This document shows positions 1 through 8,687 of a DNA stretch of 64,000 nt, piece by piece; the first letter of the stretch is position 1, and each line of letters opens with the position of its first letter. The notes under the pieces were generated by a model, which saw only the letters and a list, made by a program, of their open reading frames with translations, made no database searches and was not told the origin of the DNA. Source of the DNA: Flavobacterium aquicola (GTDB taxonomy: Bacteria; Bacteroidota; Bacteroidia; Flavobacteriales; Flavobacteriaceae); contig NZ_QUNI01000013.1 of NCBI RefSeq assembly GCF_003385115.1, forward strand, positions 83,461-147,460, read 5' to 3'. The position numbers and the translations under genes were made by a program.

Positions 1-130
1 TGATGAAAAAGGAATTTACATTCGCCAGTGGATTCCAGAATTCGATTTGGGTTACGGTGAGCCAATGGTCGACCATGCATTTGCCAGAGACAGAGCTATA
101 GCAGTTTACAAAGCTGGAATTTTAAAGTGA
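1..130 (+). CDS. Cryptochrome/photolyase family protein, C-terminal end only
   Basis: The window opens inside a gene; the frame from base 2 gives about 42 residues before TGA at 128-130. The visible tail has the pattern YIRQWIPEF, then PMVDHAFARDRAIAVYK, which matches the end of the FAD-binding domain of photolyases and cryptochromes (Y-R-W-P-E-L, P-I-V-D-H, A-R-x-R-A-L-x-x-Y-K). The family repairs UV-induced pyrimidine dimers or senses blue light. The subclass (CPD, 6-4 or DASH) cannot be decided from this fragment. No terminator is evident before the next gene. Confidence 0.8.
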   Translation, partial: DEKGIYIRQWIPEFDLGYGEPMVDHAFARDRAIAVYKAGILK

Positions 131-219
131 TAGATTTACATAGTATATTTTAAGTATTATTTGTGTATAATTCGCTTACGTTTAACTTCTTATTAATACT
201 GTTAAAAAAAGCATTGGCT

Positions 220-227
220 TATATTTG
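220..227 (+). promoter_or_regulatory. Flavobacterial -7 element TATATTTG
   Basis: Matches the Bacteroidota consensus TAnnTTTG exactly and lies 40 bases before the ATG at 267. No convincing -33 TTTG is seen at the usual 17-23 base distance, so only the -7 box is claimed. Confidence 0.5.
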
Positions 228-266
228 TATCTGTGATAATTGACTTCCTCAAATTTTTTTAAAATT

Positions 267-1178
267 ATGCAAAAAAATGTTTTAATTACAGGAGGTACCG
301 GCTTTATAGGAAGGTATCTGACTAAAAAATTATTGGAAAGAGATTATACAGTTTCTATACTTACGAGAGACCGCAGACCAAACACAGATAAGGTTTCTTA
401 TTATACTTGGGACGTAACTGCACAAAATATTGATGAATCGGCGGTTTATAATGCCGATTATATTATCCATTTGGCTGGCGAAAATATAGCCGAAGAAAGA
501 TGGACTTCTAAAAGAAAAGCAGCCATTCGGGATAGTAGAATACAATCTGCACAATTGATTTATGATACTTTAAAAAAACTGAACAAAAGAGTCGATGCTT
601 TTGTTTCGGCTTCGGGGATTGGGTATTATGGAGCGGTCAATGGAGAAGGTATCTGTACCGAAAATACTTTGCCTGCAGATGATTTTGTGGGAACTGTTTG
701 CCAGGATTGGGAAAATGCAGCCGATTTGATGGTAGGCTTAGGTATTCGCACTGTAAAGATTCGAACGGGCTTGGTCTTGGGGAAAAATGAAGGAATATTA
801 AAAAAACTAAACCCAATCTTTAAAAAAGGTCTGGGTAGCGCATTAGGTTCAGGAAAGCAGTATATGCCTTGGGTTCATGTGCATGATTTGTGCATGATGT
901 ATATTGAAGCTATAGAAAATGGAAAAATGACAGGCCCATATAATGCTACTATTAATGATAGTACCACCAATTTAATTTTCTCTAAAGAATTAGCTAATTC
1001 GTATGGTTTTTCAATTTGGCTACCCAAAGTACCAGCTTTCTTAATCCAATTAGTCCTTGGCGAAAGAGCAACGCTGCTTTTGACAGGAAGAAGAGTTTCT
1101 TCTGATAAAATAAAAAAATTAGGATTTAGATTTCAATTTAAAAATCTTCCAAAGGCAATTAAAAACTGTATAAAATAG
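267..1178 (+). CDS. TIGR01777-family NAD(P)-dependent epimerase (extended SDR)
   Basis: A protein of 303 residues if started at ATG 267. A TTG at 240 would add nine residues, but the ATG places the Rossmann motif TGGTGFIG at residues 8-15, as is usual. The order is the nucleotide-binding fold, SASGIGYYG in the middle, and a C-terminal DUF1731-like region ending with GERATLLLTGRRVSSDKI and KKLGFRF, together the signature of the TIGR01777 (YfcH-like) group. Family members are predicted NAD(P)-dependent epimerases whose substrate is unknown. It follows the photolyase on the same strand and converges on the YceI gene with only two bases between them. Confidence 0.9.
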   Translation: MQKNVLITGGTGFIGRYLTKKLLERDYTVSILTRDRRPNTDKVSYYTWDVTAQNIDESAVYNADYIIHLAGENIAEERWTSKRKAAIRDSRIQSAQLIYDTLKKLNKRVDAFVSASGIGYYGAVNGEGICTENTLPADDFVGTVCQDWENAADLMVGLGIRTVKIRTGLVLGKNEGILKKLNPIFKKGLGSALGSGKQYMPWVHVHDLCMMYIEAIENGKMTGPYNATINDSTTNLIFSKELANSYGFSIWLPKVPAFLIQLVLGERATLLLTGRRVSSDKIKKLGFRFQFKNLPKAIKNCIK

Positions 1179-1180
1179 CA

Positions 1181-1720
1181 CTAGTTCAAAACGCAGACAA
1201 TCTGGGTATTTACTTTTTTTGAAATCTTGGCAATTACAATATTTGGGATTTCAATATTGAAATCATCAGTGTTAAGCGTGAAATTGGAGTTTATGAGGAT
1301 TCCGTTTCCCGCCTTTTTAATTTTTGCAAGAACAGTTATCATACGTGATTCTCCATGAATCGTTATTTTTCCCTTTATAAAAAAATCTTTCTCTTCCTCG
1401 GTGATTAGCTTTAAGTCAAATTTTTCGATGATTCCTTTAAAAGTAGCTTTAGAATAGCGGTCGCTTTCCATGTAATTGGTATTGAAGTGCTCCTGCATCA
1501 AATCTCTTTTAAATTTGAATTTTTTGATAACGGCTGTAAAAGTTATTTCACTTTTATTGGGTAACAGGGTACAGTTCACATCATTATTTTTGGCCTCAAC
1601 AGCCTCAAACAGCGGTACGGATGCTTCAAAGAAAATAACACATTTTGATGTGCTGAATTTATTTTGTGCATTAATGGGATAAAGAACAAAAAGCAGAACT
1701 AATAGAGTAAAATTTTTCAT
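1181..1720 (-). CDS. YceI-like secreted protein
   Basis: 179 residues with an N-terminal signal peptide (hydrophobic core LLVLLFVLYPINAQ, cleavage likely near residue 18). The body has the YceI lipocalin-like pattern: a TFTAVIKKFKFKR strand, then HFNTNYMESDRYSKATFKG, which is the most conserved YceI segment, and a late IHGESRMITV strand. YceI proteins are periplasmic beta-barrels that bind isoprenoid-type lipids; the ligand here is not known. The gene is a single unit, convergent with the epimerase gene. Confidence 0.85.
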   Translation of the reverse strand: MKNFTLLVLLFVLYPINAQNKFSTSKCVIFFEASVPLFEAVEAKNNDVNCTLLPNKSEITFTAVIKKFKFKRDLMQEHFNTNYMESDRYSKATFKGIIEKFDLKLITEEEKDFFIKGKITIHGESRMITVLAKIKKAGNGILINSNFTLNTDDFNIEIPNIVIAKISKKVNTQIVCVLN

Positions 1721-1794
1721 GATCTTGTCTATTAAAGGTTGTACTTAAAGTTACGACATATTTATGATAACAGTCATAAAATTGCGCCAAAAAT

Positions 1795-1834
1795 AAAGCC
1801 AATATAAAAGTTTATTCTTCTATATTGGCTTTTG
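1795..1834 (-). terminator. Rho-independent terminator after the thioesterase gene
   Basis: A perfect 12-bp stem (AAAGCCAATATA at 1795-1806 with its complement at 1821-1832) around a 14-base loop. On the minus strand it is followed by a T-rich run, and it sits 50 bases past the stop of the thioesterase gene. Confidence 0.7.
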
Positions 1835-1882
1835 TAAATGATATATAAAATCTTGAGAAAAGACTGTTTTTTCTATTAGAAT

Positions 1883-2431
1883 TTAATCTAGATTAATCTG
1901 GATATTGTACTTTTTTAAACCCTCTAAAGTTTCTTTTGAAGTATAATTAAAAACTTCTTGATGATGATCACGTTCTTTTTTTAGCGCAATTTGTTTTAAT
2001 GAATTGCAAAAACGTTTTACATCTTCAAAATTGGAAAGAATTAAACCAGGCACAGGTACGCTGTTGCCTTCATTATCTTTGGCAACCATCGTGAAGTAAG
2101 AGGAATTACAATGTTTTTTATAACCGGTTTGAATATTTTCGGCTTCTACTCGGATTCCTACAACCATAGAACTTTTTCCAACATAATTTACAGAGGCTTT
2201 CATTGTCACAAGTTCACCTACTTCAATAGGTTTTAAAAAGTTTACAGTATCTACCGAAGCCGTTACACAATAATTTCCTGAAAATTTGGAACCGCAGGCA
2301 AAAGCGATTTGATCTAAAAGCGATAGGATATAACCTCCGTGAATTTTTCCGCTAAAATTGGTATGTGAAGGCAGCATCAATACTGAAATACTGACATGTG
2401 ATGAAGCAACTGTTTTGAAAATTTTGTCCAT
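1883..2431 (-). CDS. Acyl-CoA thioesterase, hotdog fold (YciA/BACH type)
   Basis: 182 residues. The hotdog signature is clear: SGKIHGGYILSLLDQIAFAC near residues 27-46, with the helix-starting HGG, then VTASVDTVNFLKPIEVGELVTMKASVNYVG for the central strands. The family hydrolyses acyl-CoA thioesters in the cytoplasm, generally to recover CoA or adjust acyl-CoA pools. The C-terminal 40 residues are charged and extend beyond the hotdog core. It lies downstream of rmuC on the same strand, separated by 96 bases in which no terminator is seen, so co-transcription is possible. Confidence 0.88.
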   Translation of the reverse strand: MDKIFKTVASSHVSISVLMLPSHTNFSGKIHGGYILSLLDQIAFACGSKFSGNYCVTASVDTVNFLKPIEVGELVTMKASVNYVGKSSMVVGIRVEAENIQTGYKKHCNSSYFTMVAKDNEGNSVPVPGLILSNFEDVKRFCNSLKQIALKKERDHHQEVFNYTSKETLEGLKKYNIQINLD

Positions 2432-2527
2432 AGATTTATTTTTGGTGAAAAGACAAAGCTGTCTTTAATTGTATTGGTTAAAGTTATTGGTTTTGTTCGC
2501 TGTGCAGAGGTTTAGTTTTTTAATGAT

Positions 2528-3898
2528 TTAGTTTAAAAGCGAACTTTCATCAGTTTCGGCTCTTTTTAATATGCTGTCAGGAAGTGCTTTTTTAGCTTTG
2601 GCTCCCATTTTTTTAAGTTTTTCGACACTGGTAATCAAGTTTCCTTTTCCTTCTACAAGTTTATTCATAGCTCCTTGATATTCTACCTTACTTTCTTCAA
2701 TTTTCTTTCCAATTTTGATTAAATCGGCAACAAAACCTTCAAATTTATCATATAAAGCGCCCGCTTGGCGCGCTATTTCAAAAGCATTTTCCTGCTGTTT
2801 TTGGTTTGCCCACATACTGTCTATGGTACGTAAAGTGGCCAATAGGGTAGAAGGAGTGACGATGACGATGTTTTTTTCAAAAGCTTTATTATACAGAGCA
2901 GTATCTTCGTTAAGCGCCAATGCAAAAGCAGGTTCCATCGGAATGAAAAGCAATACGAAATCGGGACTTTCTATCTGGTATAAATCGTGATAGTTTTTGG
3001 ATCCCAATTGGTCCACGTGGCTTTTAATCGAATTGACATGTTCTCTTAGATAGGTTTTCTTTAAAATTTCATCTTCTTCGTTGATAAATTTTTCATAAGC
3101 AGTTAAGGAAACTTTAGAATCGACGATCATTTTTTTACCATCAGGAAGATTGATGACAACGTCCGGGAAAACTCGCTGGCCTTCTTCATTAACGTGTGAT
3201 TGCTGTACATGATATTCCCTGTCTTTTTCCAGTCCTGATTTTTCCAGAACCCGCTCCAGTACCAGTTCGCCCCAGTTTCCCTGCATTTTACTGTCGCCTT
3301 TTAGGGCTTTAGTCAAATTCAGGGTTTCTTTGCTCATCTGTGCATTCATTTCGCTTAGGCCTAATATCTGCTGGCGTAAAGCGGCATGGTAATCAATACT
3401 TTCTTTATGAGTATCTTCTACTTTCTTTTCAAATAAATGAATTTTATCCTGTAGCGGCGTCAGGATGTTTTTCATGTTTTCTTTGTTTTGCTCAGTAAAC
3501 TTATTCGATTTTTCTTCTAATATTTTATTGGCAAGATTTTCAAATTCTTTGGTGAATTTCTCCTGTAGTTTTTCAACTTCGTCTTTTTGCTCTTTATTGC
3601 GTTCCCATAGATTTTCAAAATCAACTTCTTTTTTAGAAAGCTGAATGGCTAAACTGTCTTTCTCATTTCGGATATTTTCTTTTTCAGCATTGGATGCTTC
3701 CAATTGTTTTTCGAAAGCATTTTTATCCAATAAAAATTGTTCTTTCTGCTGGATTAATTGTGAATTTACAGCAATTAGTTTCTCTTCCAGACTTACTCTT
3801 TCTGACTGAAATCTAGCAGAAAAGATTAGTTTGCCAATGAAAATACCTATTGCAAGCGCAATAATAAAAACCAATAATGACGGAAGGATTGTTAACAT
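2528..3898 (-). CDS. rmuC: DNA recombination protein RmuC
   Basis: 456 residues. A single N-terminal membrane helix (residues 3-25, LPSLLVFIIALAIGIFIGKL) is followed by a long coiled coil (about 30-200, rich in K, E and Q). The RmuC nuclease-like domain comes next (about 215-420), with KMQGNWGELVLERVLEKSGL, VINLPDGKKMIVDSKVSL and LFIPMEPAFALAL, all hallmark segments. RmuC limits inversions at short inverted repeats and has a restriction-endonuclease-like core. Length and architecture match the family. It is the upstream gene of a minus-strand pair with the thioesterase. Confidence 0.95.
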   Translation of the reverse strand: MLTILPSLLVFIIALAIGIFIGKLIFSARFQSERVSLEEKLIAVNSQLIQQKEQFLLDKNAFEKQLEASNAEKENIRNEKDSLAIQLSKKEVDFENLWERNKEQKDEVEKLQEKFTKEFENLANKILEEKSNKFTEQNKENMKNILTPLQDKIHLFEKKVEDTHKESIDYHAALRQQILGLSEMNAQMSKETLNLTKALKGDSKMQGNWGELVLERVLEKSGLEKDREYHVQQSHVNEEGQRVFPDVVINLPDGKKMIVDSKVSLTAYEKFINEEDEILKKTYLREHVNSIKSHVDQLGSKNYHDLYQIESPDFVLLFIPMEPAFALALNEDTALYNKAFEKNIVIVTPSTLLATLRTIDSMWANQKQQENAFEIARQAGALYDKFEGFVADLIKIGKKIEESKVEYQGAMNKLVEGKGNLITSVEKLKKMGAKAKKALPDSILKRAETDESSLLN

Positions 3899-4080
3899 AA
3901 ATGTCTTTTTTTTAAAAAGACAAAAGTACGCATTAATACGTAGTGCTTAATTTTAAAAAATGAAATTTCACGAATTATTAAAAATCTGATGCTAAATCAA
4001 CATTTTTATTTTTCATCACGCAACCTTTTTAAACTAGTGTCATCTTACTAGTATAATAAATTATTAAAAAAAGAAAAAAT

Positions 4081-4941
4081 ATGAAAAAGTTGATTTCAAT
4101 CATGTTAGTGGCTCTAAGTCTTTATTCCTGCTCAGATCCTATAGAAAGCGGGGAACCACAAAATTGTGGTAGTGTTAGAAATGTTGCCTTTGAAAGTTTT
4201 AATTACTGCGGGCAGTTAAAAGAAAATCCTACGAAGGCTATTTATATAACTATAAATTCAACGGAAGAAATGCAGCAGAAATTTGCCGCTTGTGCAGCTG
4301 TTCCATTACCGGATTTTACACAAAAAAGAATATTGGGACTTTTGGCCGGACCAAAACCTACAACTGGTTATGATATAAAGATAGTATCTGTAATTGAGGA
4401 TGACTGCCAGATTTTGATTCAATATTCTGAAAAAACATCTGGTGCAGTTGGAGAAACTCCAACTACTACATACCCTGCAGATTATGTAATTCTTCCAAAA
4501 TCTACCAAGCCTCTTTTGTTTTCAAAAGTAAATAAGGTTGTTGATTATGCAATTGTTGGTACTTATTTTAAAGAATGTACAGGGGCATCATGTTATCAGT
4601 TTTATAAAATTGAAAACTACAAAGTACTTCAATACCCGAAAGTAAGTAATTTTCCTGTTCAGTTCAATCAGACAGATTATAAAGCACTAATTTTTAAAGA
4701 TGATTATGCAGGTTTTCTTGCGAAAGTTCCAACTGAAATAAAAAACCTAAAAGGTACTTCCAAAACTTATGGATTGCCGGATGATCATGATCAAGGCGGT
4801 GTTTATTTTGAATGGAGCCTAGGAGGTGTCGTTACAAAAGTATATTTGGATAATGATAATACCGCAGATCAAACCGCAGAAATTATTGCATTTAAAAACG
4901 TGATTAAAAATAAAATCACTGAATTAAAAACTAAATCTTAA
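4081..4941 (+). CDS. PrcB-like domain lipoprotein
   Basis: 286 residues with a lipobox (LVALSLYSC, Cys at about residue 17), so exported and lipid-anchored. Residues about 85-145 contain GLLAGPKPTTGYDIKI and a TYPADYVILPKS segment, the pattern of the PrcB C-terminal domain (protease complex subunit, PF14343). The remaining C-terminal half is unassigned. Function is not established; the family name comes from a Treponema protease complex. It stands alone between rmuC and a strong terminator. Confidence 0.7.
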   Translation: MKKLISIMLVALSLYSCSDPIESGEPQNCGSVRNVAFESFNYCGQLKENPTKAIYITINSTEEMQQKFAACAAVPLPDFTQKRILGLLAGPKPTTGYDIKIVSVIEDDCQILIQYSEKTSGAVGETPTTTYPADYVILPKSTKPLLFSKVNKVVDYAIVGTYFKECTGASCYQFYKIENYKVLQYPKVSNFPVQFNQTDYKALIFKDDYAGFLAKVPTEIKNLKGTSKTYGLPDDHDQGGVYFEWSLGGVVTKVYLDNDNTADQTAEIIAFKNVIKNKITELKTKS

Positions 4942-4952
4942 ATAAATTTTAC

Positions 4953-4998
4953 AGAATAACTCAGATTCTTACTTGAATCTGAGTTATTCTATTTTTAT
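4953..4998 (+). terminator. Strong terminator after the PrcB-like gene
   Basis: A 16-bp perfect stem (4953-4968 with 4975-4990) closes a six-base loop TTACTT and runs into a T-rich tract. It begins 12 bases after the stop codon. Confidence 0.85.
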
Positions 4999-5253
4999 AA
5001 AAAGACGTATCTCAAAGAAAAACCAATAGAAGCCAAGGTTTGGTGAAATTTGATTTTTACTAACAAAGTTTAGTTTTAAATAATTGATTTATAGATAAAT
5101 AAATTTTTATAATAATATCGAAGAGAAGCTTATTTTTGTAAATGATATTTGGGAAATCATTTGTTCTTGAAAAAATAATAAAGCAGTATTCGAACAAGAA
5201 GCGGCTAATTCCAAATAGCCAGCATAGAAATAATAAACCAACGCCAAAAATTC
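4999..5253. other. Leader region of the sigma-factor gene
   Basis: AT-rich, with no open frame of note. A TATTTTTG at 5131-5138 fits the TAnnTTTG -7 consensus and would give a leader of roughly 110 bases before the sigma gene. No -33 element, riboswitch or strong hairpin was recognised. Confidence 0.4.
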
Positions 5254-5799
5254 TTGAAAGAGAACTTAGACCAGTATATTAAAAAATGTGTCGATAATGA
5301 CCGAGAGGCTCAGCTGAAACTGTATCAGTTGTTTTCTCCAGTCCTTTATGGCCTTTGCTTAAAATATATGCGGAATGAGGATGATGCCAAAGATGTTTTT
5401 CAGGAAGCCTTTGTAATTGCCTTTCAAAAAATAGGTCAATACAAATTTGAAGGAAGTTTTGAAGGCTGGATTAAGCGAATTTTTATCAATAAGTTATTAG
5501 AAACATTAAAGAAAAAGAAAAAAGATATACTGTTTTTGGATGTTTTTGATACTGATGTCGCTGCCGAAGAGGAATTAGAATTGGTACCCATTGAACAGGA
5601 AAAATTATTAGAATATATTCAGGAATTGCCAGATCAATACCGAATGGTTTTTAATTTATATGTCTTCGAAAAAATGAAACACAAAGAAATTGCAGTGTTG
5701 CTTGAAATAAGTGAAGGCACATCCAAATCAAATTTAAATAGGGCCAAGAGTATTTTGAAAAAAAAAATTTTGATGGTCGTAAATTCTAAAACAGCATAA
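5254..5799 (+). CDS. RNA polymerase ECF-type sigma-70 factor
   Basis: 181 residues. Region 2 is visible at about 22-90 (LFSPVLYGLCLKYMRNEDDAKDVFQEAFVIAF, then a W-containing SFEGWIKRIFINK). Region 4 is at about 125-175 (ELPDQYRMVFNLYVFEKMKHKEIAVLLEISEGTSKS). The start is a TTG at 5254: the frame is open back to a stop at 5206-5208 and holds no ATG before residue 49, which lies inside region 2. The gene pairs with the membrane-anchored protein 64 bases downstream, a frequent flavobacterial arrangement in which the partner restrains the sigma factor. Regulon unknown. Confidence 0.92.
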   Translation: MKENLDQYIKKCVDNDREAQLKLYQLFSPVLYGLCLKYMRNEDDAKDVFQEAFVIAFQKIGQYKFEGSFEGWIKRIFINKLLETLKKKKKDILFLDVFDTDVAAEEELELVPIEQEKLLEYIQELPDQYRMVFNLYVFEKMKHKEIAVLLEISEGTSKSNLNRAKSILKKKILMVVNSKTA

Positions 5800-5863
5800 A
5801 AGAAGATTTCTGTTTAGTTGCATTAAAGAAAAACCAGACTGATTTCAAAAAAAATAATTACGC

Positions 5864-7429
5864 ATGAAAAATAAAGAAGCAAAATCTATTTTTTCTTCAT
5901 TGGAGAACTTTTCCAGTCCTCCGCCACCCGAGTTATGGGCAAATATTGAAGCCGAATTAGATAAACCGAAAAAGAAAAAACGCCCCGTTATCTGGTGGTG
6001 GACTGCGGCTTGTCTAGTGGCGGGATTTTCTCTTTTAACTATGAAATACGGGAATAATCATGAATTGATTATAGAAAATAATACTGATAAAGTTGTTCTT
6101 CAGAATGACTCAGAACAAAACAAAAAAAATAATACAAATAAAAATGAAAGCACTATTGGAAAAGCATCTCTTGAAGAAAAAGCCAATAGCGTAAATGAGG
6201 CTGAAAATAAAAATTTAAATACTAATAAATCTATTATTTCTTTGACAAATAATAATTTAGCAGCAACCAAAACTATTTTGCCGAAAACCAATAATTCAAA
6301 GGAAATTAATCATTCCAAAGGAGAAAAAAATAACCAATTAATTACTGAAGGAAGTGATAAATTACAGTCGGATGTAATAGTTGTAAATAACAGTGTAAAT
6401 TTTGGTTTTTCTAATGCCGTTTCAGTTGTTGAGGTAAATAATTATTCGTCAAAAAGTAATTCAAATGGAAACACCAAAACGATAGCCAGTTCTGAAAATA
6501 ATGCTATTTCTGAATCGAAGCAAAATAAAGAAATTGAAAAAAATACAAATTCTAAATCAGTACAGGCAAATCAAAATTTAGAGGTTTCGGGATTCAATCC
6601 TAATACAGCAATAGCAGAAAATAATAGTACTAAAGATTCACTTTCTATAATAAAAAAAGAAGTTGCCCAGCTGGAGAATGCACTGGCTGATTTGGATAAA
6701 GACAAAACTAAGAAATCAAAGCCGGAAGCTGTTATTGATAAATGGTCGCTTCAAGTATTTGCAGGAGTTATGAGTTCTGATAATTTCAATAATGAAAAAG
6801 CTTTAGGAAGTACTGTGGCCTCCAAGCAGTCCAATGGTTACGGTATCAAAACAAATTATAAACTTAATAAAAAATGGGCTGTTAGTTCGGGGTTTAAAAT
6901 TAATGAACTTGGACAAAAAATAGAAGGAGTCGGTTATTATGAACGTGGCAGTTTAGTAAGTTTTGCGTCTGGGACATCACCTTTAGTACAGGACAGTCCT
7001 TCTAAAAGCAGTAGCGTAGTTTTTGTTTCCGATAATGAAAATTATTTATTTTCCTCAAATTCGAAAGCCAGTACAGGTTTTGAAACAGGAAATGTAACTC
7101 AAAATTTAAAATATTTTGAAATGCCTTTAGAGGTTTCCTATGCTCTTTTAAGTAAAAAGAAAACCAATATAAGCATGAATACCGGAGGCTTTGTAGGTAA
7201 ATTAATTTCAAATGATGTTTTACTGAATGGTAATTCTATAGGAGAAAACAATAATGTAAATGAATTTGTTTACGGAACGTCATTGAGCAGTACTCTGCAG
7301 TATGAGTTCTATAAAAAGACCAGATTTTTTATAGAGCCGGGGATGAATTATTACATCAATCCATTGGAGAATCAGTCTTTTAATCAATTCCAGTGGATGT
7401 TTAATGTGGGGCTGAATGTTTCGTTTTAA
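5864..7429 (+). CDS. Trans-envelope anti-sigma-like protein with C-terminal beta-barrel
   Basis: 521 residues in three parts. The N-terminal 40 residues are cytoplasmic-looking, with a PPPPELWANIEAEL motif typical of flavobacterial sigma-factor partners. One membrane helix (about 44-60, with WWW before it) follows. Next is a long low-complexity segment very rich in Asn, Lys and Ser (about 65-280), and then a C-terminal domain of alternating strands (about 285-521) ending in MFNVGLNVSF, an outer-membrane beta-barrel style terminus. If read literally the chain crosses the inner membrane, spans the periplasm and inserts in the outer membrane. The gene follows the ECF sigma gene. The regulatory role is inference from position and the N-terminus. 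Confidence 0.65.
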   Translation: MKNKEAKSIFSSLENFSSPPPPELWANIEAELDKPKKKKRPVIWWWTAACLVAGFSLLTMKYGNNHELIIENNTDKVVLQNDSEQNKKNNTNKNESTIGKASLEEKANSVNEAENKNLNTNKSIISLTNNNLAATKTILPKTNNSKEINHSKGEKNNQLITEGSDKLQSDVIVVNNSVNFGFSNAVSVVEVNNYSSKSNSNGNTKTIASSENNAISESKQNKEIEKNTNSKSVQANQNLEVSGFNPNTAIAENNSTKDSLSIIKKEVAQLENALADLDKDKTKKSKPEAVIDKWSLQVFAGVMSSDNFNNEKALGSTVASKQSNGYGIKTNYKLNKKWAVSSGFKINELGQKIEGVGYYERGSLVSFASGTSPLVQDSPSKSSSVVFVSDNENYLFSSNSKASTGFETGNVTQNLKYFEMPLEVSYALLSKKKTNISMNTGGFVGKLISNDVLLNGNSIGENNNVNEFVYGTSLSSTLQYEFYKKTRFFIEPGMNYYINPLENQSFNQFQWMFNVGLNVSF

Positions 7430-7448
7430 AAACTAATTTATAAAAGAA

Positions 7449-7481
7449 AATGCTGGAGATTCCTAAAAAACATCCAGCATT
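7449..7481. terminator. Hairpin between convergent genes
   Basis: A 9-bp stem (AATGCTGGA at 7449-7457 with its complement at 7473-7481) between the two convergent stop codons. The T-tracts are weak, so this is a candidate bidirectional terminator. Confidence 0.5.
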
Positions 7482-7514
7482 CATTAATGTGATTTATATG
7501 AAGAATTTAAATTA

Positions 7515-7871
7515 TTATTCATCCAATTTTTGATTTCCTCTATCTATGTGATTATCTGGATGCGAGTTTGGATAACGATTAGGAGTTATGTCCGAATTTT
7601 TATCTCTGTTTTCTAAAGTTTTTTTTAAATCTGCATCACTAGTAACACCACGATTTGAATTCTCGTCCTCGTCTGTAACATTCTTTAAAGTGTCGCCAGA
7701 GTTTCGTGCTCTTTGTACTATTTTTTCATTTCCCTGAGCATCTATTTCTATTTCTTCTTGAAGTTTTGGTGAGTCCGAATCAGTATCTCCAAACATATTT
7801 TTCCCGCTGAAACCTTCATTAATTTCTTGTTTGTTATTTATCTTTTTAGAACCTAAATCTTTATTTTCCAT
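7515..7871 (-). CDS. Small hydrophilic protein of unknown function
   Basis: 118 residues, very rich in D, E, N and K, with no hydrophobic core, signal peptide or membrane segment, so probably intrinsically disordered. Internal pieces such as EEIEIDAQGNEKIVQRARNS read like conserved flavobacterial small proteins, but I do not recognise a family. It is a single gene, divergent from the pseudouridine synthase gene. No function can be proposed from the sequence. Confidence 0.6.
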   Translation of the reverse strand: MENKDLGSKKINNKQEINEGFSGKNMFGDTDSDSPKLQEEIEIDAQGNEKIVQRARNSGDTLKNVTDEDENSNRGVTSDADLKKTLENRDKNSDITPNRYPNSHPDNHIDRGNQKLDE

Positions 7872-8014
7872 AACGTTAGTTTTTTAAAACAATTTGTTTC
7901 TTATATCAATACTACGATTTTTATGCTTTAAATTCCAATCATTTAACATTGCTTTTGGTTTAATTATTTTTGAAATCTGGACAAATTTGGATGAAAATTT
8001 TACTAAAACAAATC

Positions 8015-8022
8015 TATCTTTG
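8015..8022 (+). promoter_or_regulatory. -7 element TATCTTTG before the pseudouridine synthase gene
   Basis: Exact TAnnTTTG match 20 bases before the ATG at 8043. A TTTG lies at 7986-7989, but with a 25-base spacer, slightly long for the consensus. Confidence 0.55.
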
Positions 8023-8042
8023 CCCAGATAAAATAAGTTAGT

Positions 8043-8633
8043 ATGTCCCACCGTCATTTCATTCTTCATAAACCTTATGGATATTTAAGCCAATTTATTT
8101 ACGAATTGAAACGCAAGAAAAAGCTCTTGGGAGAATTACATAATTTTCCAGAAGGAACTATGGCAATTGGCCGTCTTGATGAAGATTCGGAAGGTTTACT
8201 TTTATTAACCACCGACGGATTAATAAGTGAAATTATTAGAAGCAAAAAAGTTGATAAAGAGTATTACGTTCAAGTTGATGGAGTCATTACTCAGGAAGCC
8301 ATTGATATATTGAAAGAAGGTGTGGAGATAGGTTTCGATGGAGGAAAATATAAGACAAAAAAATGTGAAGCAAGACTCATAGCCGAAATTCCTGATTTTG
8401 GACCAAGAGGCAAGAAAATACGTGACGAGCGTCATGGACCAACTTCGTGGGCGGCTGTCACGGTCAATGAAGGGAAGTTTCGCCAAGTGCGAAAAATGAC
8501 TGCGGCGGTTGGTTTTCCAACTCTGCGATTAGTGCGTGTCCGAATTGGGAATGTACATTTAAATGACTTAAAAGCAGGGGAAGTTTTGGAAGTGGAAGAT
8601 TTCAATATCAATGTCAAAAATCAAACAATCTAA
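8043..8633 (+). CDS. rRNA pseudouridine synthase, RsuA/RluE type
   Basis: 196 residues. The catalytic segment GRLDEDSEGLLLLTTDG (about residues 42-58) contains the conserved Asp of the RsuA/RluB/E/F family. Later motifs GKFRQVRKMTAAVGFPTLRLVRVRIG also match. There is no N-terminal S4 domain; the protein begins directly with FILHKPYGYLSQF, as in RluE, which modifies U2457 of E. coli 23S rRNA. Assignment to the exact rRNA site is inference. The trmL gene lies 54 bases downstream, so two RNA-modification genes may share a transcript. Confidence 0.9.
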   Translation: MSHRHFILHKPYGYLSQFIYELKRKKKLLGELHNFPEGTMAIGRLDEDSEGLLLLTTDGLISEIIRSKKVDKEYYVQVDGVITQEAIDILKEGVEIGFDGGKYKTKKCEARLIAEIPDFGPRGKKIRDERHGPTSWAAVTVNEGKFRQVRKMTAAVGFPTLRLVRVRIGNVHLNDLKAGEVLEVEDFNINVKNQTI

Positions 8634-8687
8634 ATTATTTATGTCTATCTGCAATCAAAAATCGTTAATCAAAAATTTTAAATCACA

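Noticed and set aside
240..266. TTG start adding nine residues to the TIGR01777 protein
   Set aside because: The downstream ATG gives the normal distance to the Rossmann motif.
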